Assembly: GCF_900239945.1 (NCBI RefSeq)
Contig: NZ_LT993738.1
Location: 1,116,001-1,180,000 of the forward strand
Origin: Chlamydia serpentis
Lineage (GTDB): Bacteria > Chlamydiota > Chlamydiia > Chlamydiales > Chlamydiaceae
Length of the DNA stretch: 64,000 bases
Direction of reading: 5' to 3'
Notes under the pieces: model-generated
The model's input: the letters and a program-made list of their open reading frames with translations, nothing else
The model's database searches: none
What the model was told of the DNA's origin: nothing
Position numbers and translations under genes: made by a program
Part shown: piece after piece, positions 26,362 to 36,880 of the stretch
Layout: every line of letters starts with the position of its first letter
Numbering within the stretch: position 1 is the first letter of the stretch

Positions 26362-27942
26362 ATGGAAAGAAAAAATTTTTTAGATTGCAATTCAACAAAA
26401 ATTCTGCAGGAGTTTGCTTTAAATCCTATAGATTTAACGTCTCCAGGATTGCTCTCTGAAGACAGAATTAAAAAATTTGCTTTGCTAGAGGAAGGATTTA
26501 CCTTTAGCTTTGCTACAGAACGTGTGGATGATGCGGTACTTGCTGCCTTGACTTCATTAGCGGAAGAAAGGGGATTGTATCATTCTATGTTGGGGATGCA
26601 ACAGGGAGAGGTCGTGAATTATATTGAAGGATTCCCGAGCGAAATGCGACCTGCATTGCATACCGCAACTCGTGCATGGGTAACAGAACGCTCCTTTACA
26701 GGACAAGCTGAAGATATTGCAGTACAATCTCGATTAGAGGCGCAACGTCTTAAAGATTTTTTAGAGAAGGTCCGGGATCAATTCACTACTATAGTACAGA
26801 TAGGAATCGGAGGATCTGAATTAGGTCCTAAAGCACTATATCGGGCACTACGTGCTTATTGTCCCACAGATAAGATTGTACACTTTATCTCTAACATTGA
26901 TCCCGACAACGTTGCTGAAGTTTTAAATACCATAGATTATACTAAGACTCTAGTAGTTGTAGTATCAAAATCAGGAACTACAATAGAGACAGCGGTTAAC
27001 GAGGCCTTTTTTGCAGAATCTTTTTCTCAAAAGGGATTGCTATCAAAAGATCATTTCATAGCAGTTACCTGTAAAGACAGTCCTATGGATGATACCAGTA
27101 GGTATTTTGAAGTATTTCATCTTTGGGATAGCATCGGAGGGCGTTTTTCTTCTACTTCTATGGTTGGTGGCGTTCTCTTAGGATTTGCTTATGGGTTTCA
27201 GGTTTTCTTCCAATTACTTCAAGGTGCTTCAGCCATGGATCAGATAGCTTTGAAATCTAACGCTCTAGAGAACCTGCCTATGCTTTCTGCTTTACTCAGC
27301 ATTTGGAATCGCAATTTTCTAGGCTACTCTACAGCAGCTATTATTCCTTATTCTTCCGGTTTAGAGTTTTTCCCAGAGCATTTGCAACAGTGTTGTATGG
27401 AATCTAATGGGAAAAGCATCACTCAGAATGGTAGCAGAGTCCAATTTTCTACAAGTCCTGTTATTTGGGGTGAGCCAGGGACTAATGCACAACATTCTTT
27501 TTTCCAATGTCTTCATCAAGGTACGGATATTGTCCCTATAGAGTTTATAGGTTTTGAAAAAAGCCAGGGGGGTAAAGACATCTTCTTTCAGGGAAGTAAT
27601 TCATCAGAAAAACTCTTTGCTAACATGATCGCTCAGACGATTGCTTTAGCTTGTGGTTCTGAAAATCCTAATCCAAATAGACAGTTCGACGGGAACCGTC
27701 CTTCTTCGGTTTTAGTTTTTAATCAGCTGAATCCCTACACTCTTGGGCAATTGCTCTCTTATTATGAGAACAAAATCGCTTTTCAAGGATTTTGTTGGGG
27801 GATTAATTCTTTTGATCAGGAAGGAGTTTCATTAGGTAAGACGTTAGCGAACCGTGTATTGGATCTGATTCAAAGTGGAGATACTTCTAGTTTCCCTGAA
27901 GCCGCAAATCTGTTAAAACTTTTTAACGTCAAGTTTAAGTAA
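26362..27942 (+). CDS. pgi: Glucose-6-phosphate isomerase
   Basis: 526-residue PGI interconverting glucose-6-phosphate and fructose-6-phosphate, linking host-derived glucose-6-phosphate to glycolysis. Signatures visible: IGIGGSELGPKALYRAL, VVVSKSGTTIETAVNE (sugar-phosphate SIS motif), the GGRFSSTSMVGG stretch and the catalytic region with GTNAQHSFFQCLHQG. The start ATG 26362 follows GAGAAGAAG. In C. trachomatis this gene is CT378 and is not next to xerD, so this junction marks a rearrangement. ltuA follows after 130 bp. Confidence 0.97.
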   Translation: MERKNFLDCNSTKILQEFALNPIDLTSPGLLSEDRIKKFALLEEGFTFSFATERVDDAVLAALTSLAEERGLYHSMLGMQQGEVVNYIEGFPSEMRPALHTATRAWVTERSFTGQAEDIAVQSRLEAQRLKDFLEKVRDQFTTIVQIGIGGSELGPKALYRALRAYCPTDKIVHFISNIDPDNVAEVLNTIDYTKTLVVVVSKSGTTIETAVNEAFFAESFSQKGLLSKDHFIAVTCKDSPMDDTSRYFEVFHLWDSIGGRFSSTSMVGGVLLGFAYGFQVFFQLLQGASAMDQIALKSNALENLPMLSALLSIWNRNFLGYSTAAIIPYSSGLEFFPEHLQQCCMESNGKSITQNGSRVQFSTSPVIWGEPGTNAQHSFFQCLHQGTDIVPIEFIGFEKSQGGKDIFFQGSNSSEKLFANMIAQTIALACGSENPNPNRQFDGNRPSSVLVFNQLNPYTLGQLLSYYENKIAFQGFCWGINSFDQEGVSLGKTLANRVLDLIQSGDTSSFPEAANLLKLFNVKFK

Positions 27943-28072
27943 AGACGCTTTTGTAGCCTACTATAGATTCCTTGTAAACAGGAAAGAGAGGGCTTTTCCT
28001 AAGGTCCTTTATTCTCCGTTATGTTACAATGACTAACGCGCTTTGGACCAAAAGTTGTGTGTGGGGGACGAA

Positions 28073-28213
28073 ATGTTTTTCAATTCAGTATGTTCTCGTG
28101 GATTTCTAGATATCCATGGTATCTTACCGTCGCGCAAGGGTAACCAAGTAGTTAAATCAACAACTGGTGTCTGGATCGGATCTCAAGGCGCGATGTTCTA
28201 CAGTATTGTTTGA
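28073..28213 (+). CDS. ltuA: Late transcription unit A protein
   Basis: A 46-residue frame, [20 protein letters not shown] at the N-terminus and ending [10 protein letters not shown], which I recognise as LtuA, a small protein known from C. trachomatis (CT377) to be transcribed late in development. It is preceded by TGGGGGACGAA, a good ribosome site. It stands between pgi and the Inc gene, 28 bp before the latter. It is too short to show domains; composition is neutral with two Lys-rich turns. Molecular function unknown. Confidence 0.9.
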   Translation: MFFNSVCSRGFLDIHGILPSRKGNQVVKSTTGVWIGSQGAMFYSIV

Positions 28214-28240
28214 TAATTTTCAATAAGTTCACTGAGTCTC

Positions 28241-29878
28241 TTGAGTCCTATGTCCTCTGTTTCTTTAAGCTCTTTGAGTGTTAATGACGACCAAAAAAAC
28301 TCTCTACCCTCTCAAAGAGTCGTAATAAAACCTCCATCTCTCTTTGTTAAAGTTGCCATCCCAGTCTTGGCACTTACCACGCTTTTAGGAGCTGCTTTGT
28401 TGGTAGGTGCTGCTTTAGGAATTTTCCCTAGTTTAATTTTTAGTATTATAGGTTTACTCTCACTAGTCGCAGGTCTTCTTGGTTTAATGATTTTTACTTT
28501 GTGGTTTGTTTCTTTTAAGCTACAAAGATCGGATCAGATTGATAATTTCCTTACCAAGCAAGATCAAGACCAGTTACGTATTAGAGAGCTACAAATTGAA
28601 AATAATGAGCTTGAACAGAAATGTGCATGTTTAGTTCAAGAAAATGAGAAGCTCCAGTATTCAAACTATCAGCAGCAATTCGGTTCGGAATCGAAATATA
28701 TTGCAATTCTTGAGACTAGAAACTCTGAACTTAAAAGTCAGCTCGACGAGCTAACTAAAACTTACGAGAACCAAGCCTCTAAGTTGTTAGATTTACAGGA
28801 TAAGAATACACGTCTTCAAGCTATGTATGAAGATTTAAGCAACCAAAATTTAGAGCTGCAAAAGCAACTCATAATGTTTAAAAGTGAAAATCTTCTTTTT
28901 CAAGATGAGCATCGGGAACTATCTAAGCAATTGCAGATATATAAACAACAATTTTCTCTTGCTAGTTTAGAAGCCTGGAAAGAAGATGTTCAATGTATCA
29001 TAAACCAGAATTCCTTTCTAAAAGCTGCGTATAAAAACGAGATTAGCAATCTTCCTTTGGAGCAACAACGCCTATTTTTATATCCAAAGGGGTTCAGATT
29101 ATTAGTAGACCGTATGGCTCCTCAGTCTCGTTTTTTTCAGATTCCAAAATATGAGTATAATTGTAGGAATGGAGATCTTCAGGAGAGAAGAGCTGCAATG
29201 CATAATCGCTTAGTAAAAGAATTCCTTACTTCTATGTTGGGGGCTTGTACTTACGAAGAAATAGAACAAATCTGTGTAAGAGCCGAAGAACTTTCAAAGA
29301 CTGCTTCACCGGATAAACAACAAAATTACAATTTATTAAGGTCAGAGTTTCCAAGTCTTCTTGTGGCAGAGAGTTTATGGGTAGAATGGTGTGACTATGT
29401 TTATCCTTATCTTCGACCGTTTCTTTCTTTAGATTATTGTAAACATTTATTTTTGGAGCTTTTTCATCAACTACATCAAGATCTTATTGTGTCTGGATCC
29501 TCAGAAGATAAAGCTTTAGTTCGTCTTTTCTGCCACTACAATGGTCATATTCCATTGGTACTGGCTTCATTCAGCCTCCCACCATCTGCGGGTTCTGTGT
29601 TTGCGTTCACATTGAGACAGGAGCTATTGCTTTGGAGTGATCTTGAGTTTATGGCTCGCACCTATCTTAGAAATACATTTACAGTCACTCAGGAATGGAC
29701 AGGATCTATTGAATCGGTCCTTTCTTATCACGAGCGCTGTACTGCTACAGCAGATATGAGTAGACAAGCTGCATTAGCAATTCTGCATAGGGGTCTCCAA
29801 GAGGAAGAAGAGGCAGTTATTTCTGATGAACCTGAAACTCTGGATTCTAGTTGGACGTGGAAAGAACCCCCTTCCTAG
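28241..29878 (+). CDS. Inclusion membrane protein, Cpn1027 type
   Basis: 545 residues with the bilobed hydrophobic domain typical of Inc proteins at roughly residues 38-92 (VAIPVLALTTLLGAALLVGA, a short turn, then FSIIGLLSLVAGLLGLMIF). A coiled coil follows (about 100-250) and then a mixed globular C-terminal half. By position and sequence style I take it as Cpn1027, an inclusion membrane protein reported to bind the host Wnt regulator Caprin2 and GSK3-beta; that interaction is from memory. Start ATG 28241 in MSPMSSVSLS; a second ATG at 28250 is possible. The 284-bp gap to mdh shows no further gene. Confidence 0.87.
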   Translation: MSPMSSVSLSSLSVNDDQKNSLPSQRVVIKPPSLFVKVAIPVLALTTLLGAALLVGAALGIFPSLIFSIIGLLSLVAGLLGLMIFTLWFVSFKLQRSDQIDNFLTKQDQDQLRIRELQIENNELEQKCACLVQENEKLQYSNYQQQFGSESKYIAILETRNSELKSQLDELTKTYENQASKLLDLQDKNTRLQAMYEDLSNQNLELQKQLIMFKSENLLFQDEHRELSKQLQIYKQQFSLASLEAWKEDVQCIINQNSFLKAAYKNEISNLPLEQQRLFLYPKGFRLLVDRMAPQSRFFQIPKYEYNCRNGDLQERRAAMHNRLVKEFLTSMLGACTYEEIEQICVRAEELSKTASPDKQQNYNLLRSEFPSLLVAESLWVEWCDYVYPYLRPFLSLDYCKHLFLELFHQLHQDLIVSGSSEDKALVRLFCHYNGHIPLVLASFSLPPSAGSVFAFTLRQELLLWSDLEFMARTYLRNTFTVTQEWTGSIESVLSYHERCTATADMSRQAALAILHRGLQEEEEAVISDEPETLDSSWTWKEPPS

Positions 29879-30162
29879 TTCTAAAGAAGACTTCTTGATT
29901 ATCTCTAAAGTGGATAAAACTCTTAGAAGGACTAAGAGTAGGTCAGCTGAAGAATTTTATAAGAATTCTTTGGAAAAGTTAGTTTCAGACTAAGTTTCGG
30001 TTATGTTTTGCTTTGACTTTAGAATTACCTCATCAAGACTCTAGTGTATAGAAATACAAAAGCTTAGATATTTAAAATTTGTATTTAGACAAAGACTTTT
30101 TTTTCAATATCTTGTTTTGTTTCTACCTAAAGATTATAGTGATTTTTTTTAAGGGGGTGCTT

Positions 30163-31149
30163 ATGGCATTCAATGAGATCGTTCGTGTTGCTGTTACTGG
30201 GGGCACGGGGCAGATTGCTTATAGTTTTTTATTCGCCTTAGCTCATGGAGATGTTTTTGGTTTAAATCATCCTATAGATTTACGGATTTATGATTTGCCA
30301 GGGACAGAACGAGCTCTTTCGGGAGTCCGTATGGAGCTTGATGACAGTGCTTATCCTTTATTACATCATCTAAGGGTGACGACATCATTAAATGATGCCT
30401 TTGATGGTATTGATGCTGCCTTTCTTATAGGTGCTGTACCTCGTGGACCTGGTATGGAAAGGGGGGATCTTTTAAAACAAAACGGGGAGATCTTTTCACT
30501 ACAAGGAGCAGCTTTAAATACAGCAGCAAAAAGGGATGCTAAGGTTTTTGTTGTAGGAAACCCTGTGAATACAAATTGTTGGATTGCTATGAAGCATGCC
30601 CCGAAATTACATCGAAAAAATTTTCACGCAATGTTGCGATTGGATCAGAATCGTATGCATAGTATGCTTGCCCATCGTGCAGAAGTCCCTTTAGAAGAAG
30701 TTTCACAAGTCGTTATTTGGGGAAACCACTCAGCGAAGCAGGTTCCTGATTTCATACAAGCACGTATTTCTGGAAAGCCTGCTGCAGAAGTAATTGGCGA
30801 CAGGGATTGGTTGGAAAATATTTTAATACATTCTGTGCAAAATCGTGGTAGCGCTGTAATTGAAGCTAGAGGAAAATCTTCGGCAGCCTCCGCATCTCGA
30901 GCACTTGCAGAGGCTGCGCGATCTATTTTTTGTCCTAAAGAAAATGAGTGGTTTTGTTCTGGTGTTTGCTCAGATTATAATCCCTATGGTATACCTGAGG
31001 ACTTGATTTTTGGTTTTCCATGCCGTATGTTAGCTTCTGGCGATTACGAAATCATTCCTGGATTGCCTTGGGATCCTTTTATTAGAAATAAAATTCAAAT
31101 ATCTTTGGATGAAATTGCTCAAGAAAGAGCTAGCGTGTCTTCATTATAA
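30163..31149 (+). CDS. mdh: Malate dehydrogenase
   Basis: 328-residue NAD-dependent malate dehydrogenase of the cytosolic/MdhA type. The NAD-binding start [19 protein letters not shown], the Arg-containing loop [14 protein letters not shown], and the catalytic [12 protein letters not shown] are intact. The ATG at 30163 is used because GGGGGTGC precedes it; the open frame upstream would add a hydrophobic non-family extension. Together with fumC it converts fumarate to oxaloacetate. A membrane protein gene starts 22 bp after its stop. Confidence 0.97.
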   Translation: MAFNEIVRVAVTGGTGQIAYSFLFALAHGDVFGLNHPIDLRIYDLPGTERALSGVRMELDDSAYPLLHHLRVTTSLNDAFDGIDAAFLIGAVPRGPGMERGDLLKQNGEIFSLQGAALNTAAKRDAKVFVVGNPVNTNCWIAMKHAPKLHRKNFHAMLRLDQNRMHSMLAHRAEVPLEEVSQVVIWGNHSAKQVPDFIQARISGKPAAEVIGDRDWLENILIHSVQNRGSAVIEARGKSSAASASRALAEAARSIFCPKENEWFCSGVCSDYNPYGIPEDLIFGFPCRMLASGDYEIIPGLPWDPFIRNKIQISLDEIAQERASVSSL

Positions 31150-31171
31150 GCACGATGTTGTAGGAGTAATT

Positions 31172-31996
31172 ATGACACAATCATTCGACGAATTAAGTCA
31201 AAATGCCTTTAAAAATATTTTTAGCAAGCAAAGGTTTTTATTTATTTTTTCCAGCTTATGTTGCTTTGGTTTTATTTTTGCATTGTTTTTGAAACTCTGT
31301 TCTCGGTTAGCCCCCGGTATTTCTTTATCTACGGTAGGTTTAGGAGCTTTTTTCTGTGCCTTTAGTATAATTTGTGCTTCTGCTGTTATTGTACAATTTT
31401 TATTGTATAAGGAGCTAGAAGGAGAGAATAGCAAGATTTCTTTTGCTGTTAAAAAAACGTGGTCTTCTTTATGGTTATCTCTCCTTGTGTCAATGCCATT
31501 TTTCATTGGTATGATCCTTGTTGTTACCCTAATCATGCTCTCTTCATTTTTAGGATCTCTGCCTTGGGTGGGTAAACTACTTCATACATTGTTGATTTTC
31601 ATTCCTTATCTATCCGCGACAGCATTGATTTTACTTTTTCTAGGTGCTTTCGCTTGTTTGTTTTTCTGTATTCCTGCCCTCCAGAATCAAGAAGAATTCG
31701 ACTACATGAAGTTATTGCGGTGTTTTGAGGGTAATGTGCTCCGTCAATTTATTGGAGTAATCATTGCTTTAGTTCCCTTGGGCCTATCCAGTTGGTTGGC
31801 TTTGGATTCTTTCTATTTAATGACTCATCTTGTGGGAATTGCAGATATACACACCTGGTCGTTTCTAGCTCAGGTTTTCGTCCTTATTATTCCTATTGCT
31901 TTGATTTTAACTCCTGCTGTTGCTTTCTTTTTTAATTTCTCGTTTGGATTTTATATTGCAAAGCAGCAGGCAAAAAGAACTCTTGTTAAGGATTAA
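31172..31996 (+). CDS. Six-helix membrane protein, unknown
   Basis: 274 residues read from ATG at 31172 (MTQSFDELSQNAFKNIFSKQ), preceded by TAGGAGTAAT. About six hydrophobic segments, the first near residues 23-43 and the last near 240-265, ending in a basic tail (AKQQAKRTLVKD). The composition and the pattern of long helices resemble DUF975/GlpF-unrelated membrane proteins but no motif is decisive. It follows mdh closely and its last 11 bp overlap the convergent FAD enzyme. I do not recognise a family. Confidence 0.8.
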   Translation: MTQSFDELSQNAFKNIFSKQRFLFIFSSLCCFGFIFALFLKLCSRLAPGISLSTVGLGAFFCAFSIICASAVIVQFLLYKELEGENSKISFAVKKTWSSLWLSLLVSMPFFIGMILVVTLIMLSSFLGSLPWVGKLLHTLLIFIPYLSATALILLFLGAFACLFFCIPALQNQEEFDYMKLLRCFEGNVLRQFIGVIIALVPLGLSSWLALDSFYLMTHLVGIADIHTWSFLAQVFVLIIPIALILTPAVAFFFNFSFGFYIAKQQAKRTLVKD

Positions 31997-33032
31997 ACAG
32001 AAATTCTTTAGCTACATAAGCTGTAGATTTACGCAGGACAGCTTGTGCAAGCATGTCTCCTGTAATACCGTGGTATAACAGTCCTTTTGATCCTAACCCC
32101 CCCAAAAACCAAAGTTTTTCGCTAATTCTAGAAATTATGGGAAGACGCGAATTGCTAGATGAGCGTATCCCTCCATAGCAGTTTAAAATTTCCGCATTTT
32201 TAAGACCTGGAAATAGAGAAAGTACTGGAGGCATAATTTCTTGATAGGCAATGGTCAGATCTGGGGTCTCTTCAGGCTGGTTGTGTTCGAACGTAGCTCC
32301 TAAAATACATGTGTTTTTTTCTGTGTTGGCAACTATATATTTATGGGCATTTATACTGAATAAAGGTATTGCAAGATCTTTAGGCCAACGGATTTCTAAT
32401 AATTGTCCTTTTACTTTATTTATTGGCAAATCTTTAAGTTCAGGAAGGATAGAGGCATTGGCTCCAGGAGTCACTATGATTTGGTCGTAGAACTCTTGAA
32501 TATCAGCGAGATCCTCAATCAGTTCATCATAGAATTGTGTTCCAAGCTTAACACAAGCATTCCATAGTCCTGTAATATAAAGATCGTTATTTATGGTAAC
32601 ACCATTTTTTATGAACAGAGCTCCTAGATTTTGAGGAATAACCATGCTCGGCACGGAGATTTCGCAGCGTGCTTTTTCCCACCACTCGACTTCATTAGGA
32701 AACTCCTCGACCCGTTTTATAAATAGTTGTGCCTGATCGTCGTCAGCTGCTGGCCTTAGGATCCCCTGAGAAAGGACGATAGGTAGGTTTAGAGCTTTGC
32801 TAGCTTCTGTGATTAGGCTATGGGTCGTGTTAATTCCTTGATCTGCGAGGGGGGGTTTGATAGCCTTCTTTCCTGTAAAAGGATGAAGTAATCCTGAGGA
32901 CATTCCAGAAGCGCCTTCTCCTAAGGGAACAGGGTCAAAGAGATCAATGGTTGCTGTCCCTTGAGTATGGAGAAGAAGATGCCAGGTTACAGAGAGTCCT
33001 GCATATCCTGCTCCTAAAACGGCTATACGCAT
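31986..33032 (-). CDS. FAD-dependent oxidoreductase, D-amino acid dehydrogenase-like (CT375 type)
   Basis: 348-residue DAO-family flavoenzyme. The N-terminal MRIAVLGAGYAGLSVTWHLL is a GxGxxG FAD fold; the C-terminal GGIRSSSNSRLPIIS and FLGGLGSKGLLYHG segments match the C-terminal FAD contacts of the MnmC/DadA group. Similar short proteins in other bacteria include MnmC2-like tRNA-modifying oxidases, so either a D-amino-acid/imino-acid substrate or a tRNA side chain is possible. Annotated dadA in C. trachomatis. Transcribed toward the membrane protein, about 220 bp away from aaxC. Confidence 0.85.
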   Translation of the reverse strand: MRIAVLGAGYAGLSVTWHLLLHTQGTATIDLFDPVPLGEGASGMSSGLLHPFTGKKAIKPPLADQGINTTHSLITEASKALNLPIVLSQGILRPAADDDQAQLFIKRVEEFPNEVEWWEKARCEISVPSMVIPQNLGALFIKNGVTINNDLYITGLWNACVKLGTQFYDELIEDLADIQEFYDQIIVTPGANASILPELKDLPINKVKGQLLEIRWPKDLAIPLFSINAHKYIVANTEKNTCILGATFEHNQPEETPDLTIAYQEIMPPVLSLFPGLKNAEILNCYGGIRSSSNSRLPIISRISEKLWFLGGLGSKGLLYHGITGDMLAQAVLRKSTAYVAKEFLFNP

Positions 33033-33219
33033 AAATTATACCTTGAGTCAAGTTTCCTTACATATAGATATTGCCTTGAGGATAAGAAAATAAGAGATAA
33101 AAGAACAGAGGGGAATCTCTCTGATTCAGAGATAATCTAAAAGATAAAAATCTTCTTATGCGTATAGCCGTCTCATCCTTATTAGGGTGAATTTTTTATA
33201 GACTAGAGAATTTTAGTAA

Positions 33220-33253
33220 GAAAATTCCACGGCATGATCTGCCGTGGAAAAAG
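33220..33253 (-). terminator. Rho-independent terminator of the aaxABC transcript
   Basis: A perfect 9-bp inverted repeat, TTCCACGGC (33225-33233) and GCCGTGGAA (33241-33249), immediately after the aaxC stop. On the minus strand the hairpin is followed by TTTTC, fitting intrinsic termination of the aaxA-aaxB-aaxC operon. Confidence 0.85.
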
Positions 33254-34711
33254 TTAAAGTTTAATTCTCCCTGTTGAGAATAAGAAGATCGCTGTTAAAG
33301 CAAGAAGACCAATTAAGGTCATCTCTATGACCTCTTTTTTAGCAAAAAATGTTTTATTATTTTTTTTCTTTTTTCCCGCATCTATGTAAAAGGGTATACC
33401 GAGAGCAAGAAGGACTAGAGCCATAAAGAGGTATTTTAGGCCTCCAGCATAAATGAGCCACAGGGAATAAACAATTCCTAATATTCCTGTTAGCATTGCT
33501 AATGGAGCTTTGATAGATCCTTTCTTAGGGTATGCCTTGCTTTTGCTAAATTTAAAGAGAAAGGCAGCACTTGCTAGATAGGCAGGAAGGACCATGACAC
33601 CAGTGATGCTAAGCATAGTGTTCCAAGCATTGGAAGAGAAGTACACGAGAAGCATGGTTAGTTGCATCACAGAGCTCGTAATATATAGAGAGACACTTGG
33701 TGACTTCTCTTTATTTTCTACAGTAAAGATTTCAGGAAACGTGCCATTTTTAGCTGCTGAGAAAGGTATCTCTGCAACGATCATCGTCCAAGATAACCAG
33801 CTAGATAAGATAGCAATGATGAGCCCGACATTCATAAGAACTTCTCCCCATTTTCCTACAAGGATATCAAGGACACCGGCTGTGGAAGGGTTAGGGATTT
33901 TCTCTAATTGGTGCTGAAAGAGTGATCCAAAAGGAAGTAAAGAAAGTAGGATATAGATTAAAAGGCAGCCTAAAAATCCTAAAACTGTAGCTTTTCCTAC
34001 AGATGATGGATTTTTTGCTCGCCCTGACATAACGACAGCTCCTTCAATTCCTATGAAAGCCCATAAAGTTACAAGCATAGTGCCTTTAAGTTGGGATCCT
34101 ACAGATCCTAAAGCAGGTTGAACTGCTGTTGCAGTATGTCCCCAAAAATCTGTTTTAAATACAGTAAGTTTAAAGACGAATGCAGTAATAATGATAAAGA
34201 TAATTAAAGGAATGATTTTAAATATCGTTCCGATAATATTAATTACTGAGGCTTGACGGATACCTTTAAGAACCACAAAATTGAATACCCAAATTAAGAT
34301 GGAGCCTCCTAAAATTGCAGGCAGGGTATTCCCTCCTTGAAAATAGGGAGGAAAGAAGTAATTTAAAGCATCCATGGTAATTACAGCATACCCTACGTTT
34401 CCGAAGATTTGGCATAACCAGTATCCCCAGCCAATCGTAAATCCTATGTAAGGACCAAAACCCTCTCTACTGTACATGTAGATTCCTGCAGTAAGATCAG
34501 GGCGCACTGTAGATAAAATTCTAAAAGTATTCGCGATAAAGAACATGCCAAAGCCAGTGAGTATCCAGGATAAGATAACAGCACCAGCTCCTGCTGTAGC
34601 TGCCATATTTTGGGGAAGGCTAAAGATCCCTCCCCCAATCATGGAGCTAACTACCATACCCGCAAGGGCTATGGTCCCTAAATTTTTTGCGGATTTAGTC
34701 CTTGAGGTCAT
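33254..34711 (-). CDS. aaxC: Arginine/agmatine antiporter AaxC
   Basis: 485-residue APC-superfamily exchanger with 12 predicted helices, previously arcD (CT374). The helix-1 motif [16 protein letters not shown] and the helix-6 [12 protein letters not shown] are typical of arginine/agmatine or arginine/ornithine antiporters. In C. pneumoniae AaxC is known to exchange extracellular arginine for agmatine produced by AaxB. It lies 10 bp after aaxB and is closed by a terminator, forming the last gene of aaxA-aaxB-aaxC. Located in the inner membrane. Confidence 0.95.
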   Translation of the reverse strand: MTSRTKSAKNLGTIALAGMVVSSMIGGGIFSLPQNMAATAGAGAVILSWILTGFGMFFIANTFRILSTVRPDLTAGIYMYSREGFGPYIGFTIGWGYWLCQIFGNVGYAVITMDALNYFFPPYFQGGNTLPAILGGSILIWVFNFVVLKGIRQASVINIIGTIFKIIPLIIFIIITAFVFKLTVFKTDFWGHTATAVQPALGSVGSQLKGTMLVTLWAFIGIEGAVVMSGRAKNPSSVGKATVLGFLGCLLIYILLSLLPFGSLFQHQLEKIPNPSTAGVLDILVGKWGEVLMNVGLIIAILSSWLSWTMIVAEIPFSAAKNGTFPEIFTVENKEKSPSVSLYITSSVMQLTMLLVYFSSNAWNTMLSITGVMVLPAYLASAAFLFKFSKSKAYPKKGSIKAPLAMLTGILGIVYSLWLIYAGGLKYLFMALVLLALGIPFYIDAGKKKKNNKTFFAKKEVIEMTLIGLLALTAIFLFSTGRIKL

Positions 34712-34721
34712 GACAGTCTCC

Positions 34722-35309
34722 TTAGTTTACCTTTACTGGTTCAGCATTTTCAAAATTTAGGAATCCTAGAGCGGTTAGGCAGAAACCAAATTTTTGTTTG
34801 ATGTTGATGTAGTTATGAAAGTATTGAAACTCACTATGTTTTGCTACAGAGCGTAGATCAAGTTCGTGTTGCAGAGATTTTTTCAACCACATTTTGGCAT
34901 GAGTTTCTGCAATTTCATCATTTATCCATGTAGGGAAGAATTCCACATATTCTGCTGCCCATCCGCCAATGAGCTCACCGTTTTTATCTTTACCCCAACA
35001 GATGCCAATTCCTGTAGCGATAGCATGGTTCCCTTCAGATATAGCAGCTCCACGACCTGCCATGATAACTTCAAGAACGGCCCCATGTTTAAAGGATTTT
35101 ACACAGGTATCCACAGGAACAATATTTCCAAAGAGCTCTTTAGGAAGTACTGATGTATAGGGTACGATATTAAAGTTTTCGATTTTTGCTTGTAGAAGAG
35201 CAGAGTCATAGCAGAAAGTTTCAAAGGGTTGCGGAGGCATGCCGTCATCGGATTCACCGATGCCCCCTGTATGAAATGCTAGCGTGGGATAACGAGTTCC
35301 GTAAGCCAT
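34722..35309 (-). CDS. aaxB: Pyruvoyl-dependent arginine decarboxylase AaxB, intact
   Basis: 195-residue PvlArgDC proenzyme converting arginine to agmatine. The self-cleavage site is visible as Thr52-Ser53 in [15 protein letters not shown]; the serine becomes the pyruvoyl group of the alpha chain. The conserved Glu in [14 protein letters not shown] is present. Several C. trachomatis lineages carry an inactivated aaxB, but here the frame is whole and the cleavage site intact, as reported for C. pneumoniae. Together with AaxA and AaxC it gives arginine-dependent acid resistance and may deplete host arginine. Confidence 0.96.
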   Translation of the reverse strand: MAYGTRYPTLAFHTGGIGESDDGMPPQPFETFCYDSALLQAKIENFNIVPYTSVLPKELFGNIVPVDTCVKSFKHGAVLEVIMAGRGAAISEGNHAIATGIGICWGKDKNGELIGGWAAEYVEFFPTWINDEIAETHAKMWLKKSLQHELDLRSVAKHSEFQYFHNYINIKQKFGFCLTALGFLNFENAEPVKVN

Positions 35310-35337
35310 AATTTACTCCTGAATAATAAATATGTTG

Positions 35338-36654
35338 TTATAAGGAAAGATTTGCACGTAGACCATACACTTGCGAGGTCCTTCTTTCTGGACGCAAGGC
35401 TGGATGGAGGTAGAGTTGAAAGTCTGGTGTCAAAGATATGTAAGGACCAAAACCAATACTGGCGAAGGCTTCCAATACAGATTCGTAGCGTCGAATTTTA
35501 TTTACATTGGAAATAGCTTTAACATTTGTTTTATTCCAAGCAAACCCTACACCAAGAAGATCTTGAGAATGTCGATGTAAAGGGTTTTCAGATACAAGAC
35601 CTAGAACATAGGAGCGATTTATAGAGAATGCTGTTCCCGTCGCACCATTAACTCTGCCGAATAAGTAGAGTTTTTCATGAACATGTTGTGCTGCGTTTAA
35701 CGACCATCCTGTAACTTGGGAATTTTGTTCAGGAACTTTACGGGTATTATAGATTAAGACGGAATATTGCCCACTTCCACAAGAGAGCTTAGGAGACCAA
35801 GAGGCATAACCATAAAAATTATATTTGCTTTTTGTCAGATTATAAATTGAGAAGTTAGTTCCATTGATATTATACGCATCTTGGAAGCCTATTTGAATAT
35901 TGATTTCAGGATTTGGATTGCATTGGAGGTAAGCGCCCGGGCTACCTAAGGAGTACGTGGCACTGGCATTTTGTGATAGGGCATAACTAATAAATCCAGA
36001 GTATTGATCGTTGTCGTACAAGGTGCCGTCTATAGCGTATAGGCTATACTGTCCTATAGCTAGAGTTAGAAATTCTCCAGGGAATGTTTGGGAGAACATA
36101 AGTTGTGCTAGGTTATTTTCTCTATTGAAGTAATCATTTATACCGCCAGCAAGTCCCATTGCTTGGTTAGCATCAAGACCATTGGTCTGCCAGTAACGTA
36201 TGAGCGTGTAGCTAAAGTCTATAGTCCCTTTGCCTGCGGTCGGAGAATCATAGAGGGTCCAAGTTAGGCTTGGGCTGAAGTAGAATTGCCATGCAGGTAT
36301 TTCCTGAGATTGAGTTCCTCCGATAGCTGCATGAGGATAAAACCATTGGGGAAGAATGCTGAAATCTAAGGATATCTGAGTATTAGTTGCTTTTTCTACA
36401 GATGTAAATAGACTGGATATAGAAATTCCGTCTTTCCAAGGGTCAGAACACAAGATATTAGTAAGAGGAGAGAGAATTCCTTTGTTTATAGGAATTTCAG
36501 AATTAGTATTTTCGTTTATAGACCTAGGCTGCTTTTTGTAGATCCTTGTTTTGTAGCGATGGTAGTGGTCGGTGTTTTCTTTACGAGTTTCCGCATACGA
36601 ATGGATTCCAAAAGCGCAGAGTCCCGAAAGTAAAAGAAAACGAAAGGATATCAT
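35338..36654 (-). CDS. aaxA: Outer membrane arginine porin AaxA
   Basis: 438-residue OprB-family carbohydrate-selective-type porin, used here for arginine uptake. A signal peptide (FLLLSGLCAFGIHSYA) and a long beta-rich body with alternating aromatic residues end in YGLRANLSL. OprB features such as the DWKDGI-like PWKDGISISS start of the barrel are visible. First gene of the aax operon, 28 bp before aaxB. The 225-bp region between it and the downstream-transcribed HAD gene contains no further frame. Confidence 0.93.
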   Translation of the reverse strand: MISFRFLLLSGLCAFGIHSYAETRKENTDHYHRYKTRIYKKQPRSINENTNSEIPINKGILSPLTNILCSDPWKDGISISSLFTSVEKATNTQISLDFSILPQWFYPHAAIGGTQSQEIPAWQFYFSPSLTWTLYDSPTAGKGTIDFSYTLIRYWQTNGLDANQAMGLAGGINDYFNRENNLAQLMFSQTFPGEFLTLAIGQYSLYAIDGTLYDNDQYSGFISYALSQNASATYSLGSPGAYLQCNPNPEINIQIGFQDAYNINGTNFSIYNLTKSKYNFYGYASWSPKLSCGSGQYSVLIYNTRKVPEQNSQVTGWSLNAAQHVHEKLYLFGRVNGATGTAFSINRSYVLGLVSENPLHRHSQDLLGVGFAWNKTNVKAISNVNKIRRYESVLEAFASIGFGPYISLTPDFQLYLHPALRPERRTSQVYGLRANLSL

Positions 36655-36880
36655 GAATTCCCCGCAGAAGAAGGCTTTGTATGTTTTTTTTGACTCTAAA
36701 AAAAAGAATTGTTTTTATGTACTAAAAATTTTTCTGATAAGAATCAGTGATACGAAATTCAACCTCTCCAAGACAAAAATAGATGGAGGGTTATAAGTTG
36801 TTCGTTGTTCTAAGATTTTTATATTGCTAAAAAAGAAGGGTTAGACAGCCAGCATATTTGAAAAAGTTTTAGATGAACTA